Origin: Epiperipatus broadwayi
Lineage: Eukaryota; Onychophora; Udeonychophora; Euonychophora; Peripatidae
DNA length: 64,000 nucleotides
Assembly (NCBI GenBank): GCA_028023455.1
Contig: JAQFVV010006474.1
Location: 1,197,501 to 1,261,500 of the forward strand
Direction of reading: 5' to 3'
Each line of letters starts with the position of its first letter. Position 1 is the first letter of the stretch. A program made the position numbers and the translations under genes. Shown piece after piece: positions 35,072-45,601 of the stretch. The notes beneath the pieces are model-generated. The model worked only from the letters and a program-made list of their open reading frames with translations. It did not search any database and was not told where the DNA came from.

Positions 35072-35108
35072 TGGCTAATAGTTTCAACTAGCAATAAATA
35101 TTCATCAG
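35072..35108 (-). ncRNA. Possible decayed hammerhead motif
   Basis: The minus strand has CTGATGA (complement of 35102-35108) and GAAAC (35081-35085) at hammerhead spacing, with a poorly pairing middle. An imperfect palindrome, CTCTTATGC...AGCATATAAGAG, lies at about 35166-35197. Weak evidence. Confidence 0.3.
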
Positions 35109-35197
35109 AGATATAATATACATTATAGTAGAGCTGGGAACTATACTATGTTTTGTTTCAAGTCCTCTTATGCACAACATGCATAGCATATAAGAGC

Positions 35198-37181
35198 TCA
35201 TGTTTTGTTGCTAAACTTTGATATGACTATAATGCATATTGCTTATTAAACTGCCAGTGTATGGTACATTTTCATATGAACATATAAATGGCATAGATAT
35301 TTTTTTAAATGTATAGTATGCATATATAAATTAAAATTATAGTATAAACAAAATTTTAAATTAGTAATATATTGAGGGATCACATTTACATAAGTTTTAC
35401 TGTGTATTCAATCATTCATTCACTTAAACAATAAGATGAAAAAAGTAACTGTATCATATTTTTTTTACTTTTAAATCAAATAAATGGCAACATGTCTAAT
35501 TTTCAGCAATATAAAACAGGCTTTGGTCAATTTTTACTTTCTTCAATAACTCTTTTCTTATAGAAATGTGATAGTGGTATTGTTATCAAGAAGCTAGAAT
35601 TTCTCTCATTGTTTTGATATTTTATGTCTGTATCAGCATTAAGTATGCTATAAAATTTTGTAAACTTTTAACATTAAATTCAGAAAATATTTTATTATAT
35701 CAAATTTAGAAAGAATAACAAAGGAAATGTAAAATATATCTGCTTTCAACATAACCTACAGTAATATTATACATAAATATAATTGTGTACTTTATTTCAA
35801 AATATATTGTAAAATATATTTACAAATTTTAATTATTTATTTTTTTAAACTTGATCATACATAGCACTCAAAAATAAAAAAAAATAGTTGCTTCTGAAAT
35901 TAAATTTATAAATTTTAATATTTTTGGTTGTTCATTTAAATGTTTGTTTGTTTATATTTTTGATTGGATAGCTTTTAATTACACTCATGTACATTGATAC
36001 AGCCAAATGTGAAGCTCCACTGTATGTATATATGAATACAAATATGAAAAATAATAATATATCATTAATTTTTGAAGATAGTTTTTAATTAATATATACA
36101 TATAACTTACTGCATATTTTACATATATATGTAAATTCTTTAAATTTTGTTAATTTTTATAGGTAACTTTATTTATAGTTTTTATTAACATCACTTAATT
36201 GTGACTTATGCTTTTGTATATGATATTTATTTTCTTACTTTTGATTATTTTTATACTTTGTTTCACTTTTTTTATTTTTCTCTTATTACTTTTATATTAA
36301 TATTTTATTTATTATTTTCTTTAATACTTATTTCTAGGGTTGATTATTTTGAACTTATTTATTTTCTACTAATAACTTATTTTAAATAATGTTAGAATTT
36401 TTTTAAATTTTTTTAATCCTGTATTATTACACCTTCTATCTTTTCATTTTTATTTTTATTTCAAATGACTTATGATTTTATTAAATTAATTTTGTTTTGC
36501 ATTAGGTTTAATTTTTACTGATTAATATTGCTTTCTTAATTTCTCTTTATTATTATTACTACTACTTGTTATTTTTATAATATTTTCATCAAATTTTTAC
36601 ATATAAAATAATATTTAAAAAAAAATTAGAATAAAAAATAAATTAAAAGAAAAAGAAAAAAGAAAAATATAATTGGACAAAACAAAGATAGATGGAGAAA
36701 CAATACAGGATAAATTTTTTTTATATTTTTTAAACATTATTAAAAGAAGATACTAGAAAGTATGTAAATTCACAATAATCAATAGTAGATATAAATATTA
36801 AATAAAATATAACATTGAATTAATAAAAATAAAATAGAAAAGTTAAAATAAAAAAATATAAAAATAATCAAAAATAAGAAAATAAATAATCTATAAAGGT
36901 AAATGCAAAAGATATATAAATGTAAGTTAAGATTAAATAACATTAATAAATTTAAATATAAGAATTAATGAATTTTGTTTACAAAAATATATGTATGTAT
37001 TAATTAAAATTATAAATAAAAATAAATGTTATAGTTATTTCATTTGTATTCATATATATATATATATCATTAAAAGTCAGTCAACACTTAGAGAATCCCA
37101 ATATCATTAGCAATCCACAATTTCAAACTCTTGTCAAGGCAAACTCCTTTCAATAATATATATATATATCAAGTAAAATAC
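35198..37181. other. Very AT-rich DNA, nothing recognised
   Basis: T-rich then A-rich stretches (36200-36560 and 36600-36960) and short (AT)n at 37053-37068 and 37157-37170. The open frame at 36201-36389 is composition-driven. Confidence 0.5.
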
Positions 37182-37395
37182 ATTCTTATGATTTGAGAAA
37201 AAAGAAACTCTGAGGAAAGTATTTGTTATTGTATTGAAATGTCATCTATTTAATTTATTTAGCTATTATATTTTTATTACACAGAAGCTTCAGGAAATAA
37301 TACTATGAATTCATCATTTATCCAAGAGAATATTAGAATTAACAATATAGCTCTGATGAAAGCAGCTGAATAGTCAGAAAACTGGATACACTAAA
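37182..37395 (+). repeat. Dispersed repeat with a possible decayed hammerhead
   Basis: 37182-37338 is the second copy of the repeat at 4908-5062. It continues into CTGATGA (37353-37359), a poorly paired spacer and GAAAAC (37377-37382). This hints that the repeat is another hammerhead-carrying family. Confidence 0.4.
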
Positions 37396-37576
37396 TAATA
37401 ATAAAGACAAGATTGTACTTTTAAAAATGTATAAAGAAACATATTTTATTAAAATTAAAGTGCCTTCATGTATACTTTTGTTTTAATCTTACATATGATG
37501 TGATGCACTATGGCTTCTCCTTTCTCAGAGTCAGAAATCTCTCCACCAATATTATATTATATATATATATATATAT

Positions 37577-39725
37577 TGTAACAGGCACATACAATGTTAC
37601 ATTATTTTTTTTATTATTAAACATGAAAAAAATAAAAGTTCGCAAATAAAACTTCTTTTTTAAGAATTAAAAATTGAAAATTAAAATTCTATACTAAACT
37701 CATATATATTTAAAATCGCACAGATGAGAAATTAAAAAAAAAAAACTATTAAAAAAAAGAAAAAGTATTTTAAAACTAAATTGTCAGTAAAGATTTAAAA
37801 ATAAAAATATATCTAAGTTTGTACAAAACAAATTAATTAATGTTATTGAAAAAATGGAAATGATTAATTTAATTAGTCCAAGTGAACTAGCCCTTGGGCA
37901 TTTAAATGTATAAGCAATGGTCAGATAGGAAAACAATAGAAACTAATGGCCAATGAAAAAAAATCCATCGGGAAATCAGACCTCAACAGAAGGATCATCA
38001 TCATCGATGACGTAATGTCCATTGGATCCTAAAGTTACATATGAAAGAAAAAGTTTGGAAACAAAATGGTTAGTGAATAATTATTATTAAGAGAGGACAG
38101 ATATGTGTTAAGTTGAAGAGGGTTTGACGAGAAGGAATTGAAAGATGCACTTTCAATTCCTTCAGTTGTTCAAAAAAATGAAACATCATTTTCCAATATT
38201 GCAGACTACAGGACATCAAGGCCTGGAAGAATACCATCAACCATAAAGGACCAATGGTTAACTGCACACCGATCTCCTTATGACTTCGTGGGAATTAACA
38301 CCTTCCATTACAAGAAATCAGAGACTATGGACATTTTTCAAAACAGTAAGAAATATATAATTAATGAACATTTGAAAACATTAAGAACTTTAAAATATAA
38401 ACTTTCCCAGTATTTTAAAAAAAAAAAAAGAAATAGAATCCTATCTGACCAACTTTATTTATTAATAAGTAATTTTAATTTGATGTATTTCTTTTGTAAA
38501 ATCATTTCCATTTTTTTTTTTTTTGTTCTTTTAAGTTTTTATTATGATTTCGGTTTTTTGTTAAATTAAATTATATAAATGTTAAACTTAAGTCAGGTGT
38601 GAATGGCTATATAGATTTGTAAAATTTTATTGGGAGGGTAATCTTAGGTTATTCGTTTCATAGTTGAATTAGGTCAATGGATTGGATATATTGGTGTAAT
38701 TAGTAGATGTAGTATGAGATTCGCTATGGGCAGAATCATTTTATATGCCGCACACTTTTTTTTTGCCTATGAAAGGAATTATAAGATGGAGATGGCAGGT
38801 CCTTCCTATGGAGTTTTTTTTATTGTTTTTATCATCAGATAGATGTAGTATTCCTATCTGACGAGAGGCAATTTCTTTTCTTAATCTAAGTGTGCTGCCA
38901 TATTTGTATTACATTGAACACATCAATATATCAGATGGATTGATGTTGGTTTAACTGCCAATTTTTGGCCTAAGGTTAAGTAAGGGAGAAAATATTTCCT
39001 TTTCAAATGCAATCTATATAGTCTATTCATAATTGACACTCTAAATAAAATGCATTAAAGTTAAGTTGGGTATAGACACTTGCATGGATTCGTTAGCGGT
39101 TACTGATGTTTGTGGTTTTCATATTTAATTAGAATATATGTCATCGATGTCAATGCGGCATCTTATAATGAATGCCAATGGGTTTCTTGTATTCCCTCTG
39201 CAATTGACATTATCAATGACTTTGTATTTTGATTGGTTATGTTTATTTTGAAATGTTTTTAACCGTGTAATCTATGTAACCGATCTATACTCAACATTAT
39301 AAAACAAACTTTCATAAATCCATCTGTGCGAACTTATAAAAATTAAAATGTAAACTTATAATATTATAAAAATTAAAATGTAAATTTAAATTCTAAAACC
39401 AAGTTAAAATCCAAAATAAAAGTTATTCTAAAATAATGCTAAATTTTATATATATGTGCGTAAATAAATGTTTGTGTGTTAATTACTGGCAGTGGCTTAT
39501 TTTATTCTTTTTTTTAAAAAAAAATATTCTTAGATAAGAATTGATTATAAAATATAAATCTCTGCTGTTCCACTGAGCTAGTGACAATGGGCTAATGATT
39601 GGAATCAACCAATAAATTTTTTTTTAACTTATATATCTGCCTACTATATAAATTTTCTAGGTTCAAATGCCTAGTGGTGCTCTGTAGTGTAGATTATGTT
39701 AAGTCTCCCTCTCTGGATCATTATA
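37577..39725 (+). repeat. Solo LTR of family C
   Basis: Starts TGTAACAGGCAC in (AT)n and ends CATTATA followed by ATAT. It aligns end to end with the two LTRs of element C at 52938-55189 and 55919-58175, but with many substitutions and indels, so it is older. No internal region adjoins it. It contains the leader hairpin at 38131-38163. The 143-codon frame at 38138-38569 is not conserved as protein in the other copies and is not called as a gene. Confidence 0.8.
38131..38163 (+). promoter_or_regulatory. Leader stem-loop in LTR C (solo copy)
   Basis: GAAGGAATTGAAAG pairs perfectly with CTTTCAATTCCTTC around a 5-nt loop (14 bp). The homologous hairpin in the other two LTRs is changed at one pair on both strands; see 53510-53546. 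Confidence 0.65.
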
Positions 39726-39786
39726 ATATATTATATTTAATGTTTTCATGGTTATATGATGTAGATAAAAAAATATTTTTGGGTAC

Positions 39787-40372
39787 GAATTGTGTATTAT
39801 TTTGCATTACAATCGAATTATTATTTTGCATTACAATCTGATAATTTGATGGACTAGCACCCACCATTATCAAGGTTAATGTTTGAAAAAACAATCATTA
39901 GATCTCAAAGAATAACATGACACAGTGCAAGATGATAAGTGAGATTCAACTTGAAGTAGTTCAGCATTCACAATATGAGGCTTATCAAAATGTTTATTTC
40001 TCTCAGTTTATTCACCTATTAATTTCAAGTTAATATTAGAATATTTTTGGAACACCAAGGAGTTTATGAAATTACATGTTTGCATTGCCTAAGAAGCTAT
40101 GTGGGTCATTCTAATAAATGAATAAATGTCAGAATTAAGGGATCTAATATTAACTTGGAATTAATAGGTGAAAAAACTGAGGGTAATAAACATTTTTGTA
40201 AGCCTCATATTGTGAATGCTGAACAACTTCAAGTTGAATCTTACTTCTCATCTCACACTGAGTCATGTTATTCTTTGAGATATAATGATTGTTCTTTCAA
40301 AAGTTAACCTTGATAATGGCGGTTGGTAGTCTGTCGAAATATTGGATTGTAATGCAAAATAATACACAGTTC
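39787..40372. mobile_element. PLE fragment as inverted dimer
   Basis: 39787-40041 and 40142-40372 are inverted copies (for example GTGTATTATTTTGCATTAC against its reverse at 40349-40367). About 100 bp between them belongs to the right copy. Right-copy coding is described at 40056-40290. (AT)n borders the right end. Organisation parallels the dimer at 29.8-31.7 kb. Confidence 0.7.
40056..40290 (+). pseudogene. PLE GIY-YIG endonuclease fragment
   Basis: The plus-strand frame reads QGVYEITCLHCLRSYVGHSN, a GIY-YIG signature (GVY...YVG with the Cys pair of PLE endonucleases), then a TGA where KT/KR-x-L is usual, INVRIKGSN and a tail. The YVG variant, with GVY rather than Y-only, differs from the 30 kb PLE, so this is a second PLE family. 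Non-functional. Confidence 0.6.
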
Positions 40373-40379
40373 AGTTTTG

Positions 40380-40383
<4 letters not shown>

Positions 40384-40466
<83 letters not shown>
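40384..40466. repeat. (AT)n microsatellite, interrupted by GA
   Basis: About 82 bp of AT broken once at 40425. It is the insertion target of element B. Confidence 0.9.
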
Positions 40467-40469
<3 letters not shown>

Positions 40470-43058
40470 ACCGGTATAAATCCACCACGCTTACTCATAC
40501 ACAGTACCCGAGTTCAAACCCAGTCCACGTTTAAGAATAAATTCCCAAAACGCCAACTGAATTCAAACCCAAACCCCGGCATGACCAACCGATGATGACT
40601 TTACACCAGCACAGGGTTATCCCTTTTCTAGCTCAGCTTAGAACATGGACTAAATTCTTACAGTTAATGATATATAGGTTTATTAGACTATAGATACTGG
40701 GACGGTCATTCATGTAACGTATATATTTAAGTTGCCAATACAGACAGTAAGTGGCTAAATAGACTTAGAGAGTAATAAGGTGGAGGACACAAAAATTTAG
40801 ATTAAATAAAGTGTTTAATAAGCAAAATATAAAGCATATAAATATAGTGTTAAATAAGACAAATAGAAAGTGGATAAATATAAGGTTATATAATAGAAAT
40901 ATACAGCATCTAAATATAGTGTTATACAGTACGGTAAGACTTCATAAATCCTCTTGTATTTGGCTACTAGTCTTTAGTGAACGTTTTATTTAATAAACAA
41001 ACTTATGCCAATAGCTGGATAGTTAAATGATTGACGGGTGGTTAAGAGAATCAGAGTATTAGAGCATTGGAAAAAATATTTATCTAAAGATTTTTGTTTA
41101 CTTATTTTATTTGAATAGGCTCGAGCCGGAACGTAGACGAACAGTGGAGATGGTTTTATATAAATACGACATAAGAGATAGGTGAACTGGTGGTTTTATA
41201 TAAATACGACGTGGAAAATAGATGAACTGGTGGTTTTATATAAATACGACGTGGAAAATATATGAACTGGTGGTTGCCTATATTCAAGAGCCCTACAGTA
41301 ATCAATTGCGGTGCATTAACGGAATACCGGGCGGCTTGTTCTTTGACAAGGCTTAATGCCCCCAAGTAGTTCCGGGACACGACAACCAGCCGGGGTTATT
41401 TCGAACCCCGGTGATCCAAGAGATTACCGGGAAAGAAAAACTGCTTTCATTCCCCAATGGTAGAATGGCGAGACGCTAACTTCAGCGAAGGGAAGGCATT
41501 GCCACAGACGTGAAGGACGAATACTTGAAGCGGATTTTTTAAAAGAAATTATATAAAACCTGGAAACTATTTGTCTGTTTCTACGCCACAGGCTGAGATC
41601 CTTATCCCAATAAAACATAGCGAAATTAAACTGACGGTGAAAAAACAATAATTAGTTAATTTTACTCTGGGACTCCTAACCCTTCAGGTTGACAGGCGGT
41701 AGCGATAGTATCAAATTACGCAATGAATTATTTCTCATATTATACATAACATTAATGAACACTTTGAAACGATTATATATATATTTAAGATTGAAACTTG
41801 GATTGTAATTTTATAACAACTGAACATAGAATAATAAAGTGATTTAACATTTACTAACTCGGAATGTGAAAGAATATTTAATTCAGAACATGAAATTACT
41901 TTTAAATTAAATTGATCATTATTACACACTAGTTTACACAGATTTGGAAATATTACTATTGGCAATGTTTGTTTATGAAATAAGCAATACACAAAACAAT
42001 ATAAATGCATTCATTTAAATGATTATTACGATTAATTACAAATGTTATAAATTATTTCTAAAGACTAGAGCAGAGGGTTAAAAAGAAAAGAAAATTTACT
42101 GACAGGTTAAATAATAGCATTATAAATGATATAAAGACTTACATATGATTCACTTGATTAATAATATTAAGCACGGAAGAAAATTAAAGTTCGTGTAACA
42201 AAGTTCTCTTTTTCTTCATCCAGCTTGGCTTGTAACGTAGGCGCGCATTTTTGAAAGTTATTTGTAAGGCATAGTAAATTTTGAGATTGGAAGTTGGAAA
42301 TTCTGAAGTATATGAAACATGATCAAACAGCGGCACGAGGATCCATATTGGCGGGCAAGGACCAGCTCCTGGCAATTAGCCCATGAACATGGCGATTCAC
42401 TGGTAAACTTCTTAATAAGATATTTGAATTGTTATTAACTGCTGTGTTGTCTCGAGACTCTCTCTCAAACACCACCAAAGTTAGAATGTCAGTTTTTCTC
42501 TAAAGTAGCCACTGCTGACCTTTCCGACTTGTTTTTGTTTTAGGCTCCGCCTACTTTCTCTAGCCTCTAGCGATGCAGCTTGACCAACAATCAATTATCT
42601 GTTTTTAGCAATCTTTTAATTTAATACGCTATTTTTAAATCGATACATTAATTACATATAAAAATTCCTTACTAATTTTGAATACAACTTAATTGCTCTG
42701 AACATTTGTGCAATTAGATTTTAATTAAAAACACTGATCAAAGGAATGTGATTTTTGATCAGTATTTTTAAACGACTTTATACAATTTTAAAACTAAAAT
42801 TTAAAACAAATACGCCCGCACTGAAACTTTAAATTAAATGATATAAATTCGCAAACCACGCACACACAAATATTATTTCATGGTTTGCGACATTTATATA
42901 CGGCATCTTTACACATTGACTAATAAACTATAAAATATATAATTAATTTTTATTATAATTTGAAATAGACAAAACCTCACTGCGGGCGAACAGTGGTTTG
43001 AATTACCGTACATAAAAACACTTGAAACGAAGATCGGTTCTCCGATCTGTCTGTTTCA
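40467..43058 (-). repeat. 3' LTR of element B
   Basis: In element orientation it begins TGAAAC and contains a nested hairpin within 36 bases, AGATCGG/CCGATCT inside TGAAAC/GTTTCA. A TATA box (CCGTATATAAATG, complement of about 42891-42903) follows. Towards the other end are three 40-bp tandem units (41151-41270, GTTTTATATAAATACGAC core) and three and a half 36-bp units (40810-40930). Confidence 0.88.
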
Positions 43059-43301
43059 TTTCTTGTCACTTTATAAAAAAAAACAACAAAAAAAAATGAT
43101 TATACATAATTTCTGGTTACATTTTTTTCATTCATTTTTTCACATAATTGATTTTCTTTTTATTGATTTGACCTTGGAGAACAGTCTGGGTGAGGGTTTG
43201 AACTTAATATTTACAAAGGTGGGTGTATTGCCGTAGTTCCTTTTCTCATCATCATGTGCATGTCATAGTGGTCATTTTCCGAGTTATCATTTATTGTTTT
43301 T

Positions 43302-44498
43302 CTACCGTCTCCCTGGGTCGGGAGGTATATAAGGTTTTAAAGGCCTGGTCTTAAAACTATAGTGCTCCCATTCCCCTTTCGTTGGATACAAGTCCCCATA
43401 GTCGATCTGGTTGAGCAGTTCTACCGTGCTCTCGAACGACATGGGGCAACTCCCCAGCATTATCCTTTGCACCCACGGTGGAAGGTTATGTATGACGATG
43501 CGAGTAATGTGTTGCTCTGTGTAGTTGAAAGCGGTGAGGGATTTAAATATCATTGCTTGGTGCGTGAAGAAGGCTGCGAAACTCTGTCTGCTACTTTCGT
43601 CGTATTTCATATTTGAAAACTGGTGTAGCAGACCCTCCTGCTTCTCCACACTCCAGTATCTTTTTAAAATAGCTTCCTCATAGCCTCGCATCGTACTCGG
43701 TGGTTGTTTCAATAATTTCCACCATGCCTTCGCGGATTCCCTCAGATAATGGCTGGCGACTGTTATCCTCTCCTTTTCACTCATCGGGTGAAAACACATG
43801 AATTCTCTAATGCTGTCCAGATGCACGGCTGGATTTTCCCCGGGGTCGCCTCTGAACGTTTGAATGTGGATAGATGATCCTACGTGAGGGATGTTAATCA
43901 TCCTGATTGGCGTGTCTACGGCCTGTTCTCTTTTTATTTCATTTTCTTTGTAGCTAGTTCCACTTTGCGCTATTTGGTTTTCGCGCTGGCCCTGCGCCTC
44001 AGTTCGCCTTTCTAATTCAACATTTGCGTCTGGGTCCTGGCCTGCCTTCTCTTCATTGGCTATTCCGCTCATAATTTCTACTTCCATCGGAATGGTTTGG
44101 TGTTCTTCTCCCTTCCTCGCACTAATACTTGCTTTACTTTCTCTAGCTTTTTGAACGTCCAATCCCATATGCCATTCTTCAATCTTTATTATACGCGCCA
44201 TCATGGCCATCATGATCTTTCTGTCCTCCCTCATCTCCTCGAGCATCGCGTAAAATTTTGCATCGCGATCGCGCTCCCTCTGTTTGACGTTCCTCTCCGG
44301 TCGTCTAAAACTTTTTCTTTTATCCTGAAATTCCTTGAATACAACTTCGTGGTCGCTGGATGTGTCCGACGTCTCTGCTCCAGTCGCGGACACATGCTCG
44401 CTTCCTTCTATTTCTGTCATTTCTTCTTCGTTTTTACTGATAAATGTCTTCAACATAAAAAATTCGCTTTGTACAACGCTTTGATTTTTATATTTCAT
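43302..44498 (-). CDS. gag: Gag polyprotein of element B, intact
   Basis: 398 codons with no interruption. Residues about 1-60 are acidic and Ser/Thr-rich. Residues about 60-115 are basic and then helical (EEMREDRKIMMAMMARIIK), resembling the coil of element A. Residues about 210-375 are a Ty3-type Gag/capsid: FRGDPGENPAVHLDSIREFM, then ESAKAWWKLLKQPP, YEEAILKRYWSVEKQEG, and a second helical half (TEQHITRIVIHNLP, RIMLGS). It should assemble capsid-like particles if expressed. There is no zinc knuckle and no downstream pol. The start at 44498 is the first ATG of the frame. It is homologous to Gag of element A although the LTRs are unrelated. Confidence 0.85.
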   Translation of the reverse strand: MKYKNQSVVQSEFFMLKTFISKNEEEMTEIEGSEHVSATGAETSDTSSDHEVVFKEFQDKRKSFRRPERNVKQRERDRDAKFYAMLEEMREDRKIMMAMMARIIKIEEWHMGLDVQKARESKASISARKGEEHQTIPMEVEIMSGIANEEKAGQDPDANVELERRTEAQGQRENQIAQSGTSYKENEIKREQAVDTPIRMINIPHVGSSIHIQTFRGDPGENPAVHLDSIREFMCFHPMSEKERITVASHYLRESAKAWWKLLKQPPSTMRGYEEAILKRYWSVEKQEGLLHQFSNMKYDESSRQSFAAFFTHQAMIFKSLTAFNYTEQHITRIVIHNLPPWVQRIMLGSCPMSFESTVELLNQIDYGDLYPTKGEWEHYSFKTRPLKPYIPPDPGRR

Positions 44499-45585
44499 AA
44501 AAGGTTACTGATCCCTGCTCCTTGTGCCAAATCCTCCTCCGCTGCTGATACTGTTTGTGTGGCTTACTTCCTTTCTCTCTTTCTTCCTTCGCCTACGTTC
44601 AGTCTGGTTTTTGTTATCTACGTTTTTTTTTTTTTTATTTAGGAATATCATATGACATGTCTAAAATCATTACTAAAAATATACAGGGAAAAAAAAAACT
44701 TTCTTTCACCCAGTTCGCACTGTTCTCCTCAGTCCTATAATACATACATATTCATAATGGGTACATAACATAGTATTTTTTTTGTATTTCTGTCAGTAAT
44801 TCTCTCTTTTTATATATGCCACCCTACTCTCTTTTAAAACAACACTCGCCACTGCTGTATGGACAAACATGTTTGCTGACAAATTTATTTGATAGGCGCC
44901 AGCCAGCAACATGTGACCAATAGATAATTTAATCTACTGATCCCCAAATATATACTTTTATATGACCTAATAATTTTTGATTTAAGATTTATATATGCAA
45001 AAAAAAATTTAATACTGACTCCGGTAAGGTTTTTTTTTTTTTTATATTACAACATATATATGCACACACGTTTTTATTTTTAAAACACAAGAATAATCCT
45101 ACTTCTTTCTTCTTTTTTCAAAAAAAATATTTTTCACAACAAACGAAAATATATATATATACGTACACAAATATATATACGCGTACACGTTTTTATTTTT
45201 TTAGAACTGGACTTAATTCTACTTCTTTATTTTTTCATTTGATTTAAACGACAAGAATGAACTCGCAAAACATTATGGAATAACTCATTTATTTTAATTA
45301 ATTACACGCACGAATTGCTTCCGCTCTCTTTTCAAAAAAAAAATCTTCACTCTGACTTAACAATATTTGGGAGTACTATACTGAACCTTTGTGTGAGGGA
45401 AAAAAAAATTTTATACATTTGTTTTATTACTATAGTTTTCACTTGCGCATTTTAATACGCCAAATACGTATCAATATTATGACAAACGACAAAAAAAAAA
45501 TTGAATATTTTTATCATTTAACTGTTTCCTTCCGTTCACTCTGCAGGGTGTGGGAGATTTCTTCATCGAGCACCACGGAGGGCGT
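44499..45585 (-). other. Leader region of element B
   Basis: 1.1 kb between the primer-binding-like site and gag, T-rich on the plus strand. Its open frames are in the wrong direction or composition-driven. It probably holds packaging signals (inference). Confidence 0.5.
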
Positions 45586-45588
45586 CCA
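45570..45588 (-). other. Primer-binding-like site of element B
   Basis: The minus strand reads TGGACGCCCTCCGTGGTGC, 13 bases inside the 5' LTR. It resembles the tRNA-Lys1,2 site of element A (TGGCGCCCAACGTGGGGC) with one extra base and three changes. Pairing to a real tRNA is not verified. Confidence 0.4.
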
Positions 45589-45601
45589 AAAATATAATAA
45601 C

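Noticed and set aside
38138-38569. 143-codon open frame in the solo LTR C as a possible accessory gene
   Set aside because: The homologous segments of the two other LTRs are not open in the same frame and differ by frame-breaking indels.
40297-40595. Isoleucine-tyrosine repeat proteins around (AT)n tracts (also at 10.3 and 29.7 kb)
   Set aside because: These are translations of AT dinucleotides, not genes.
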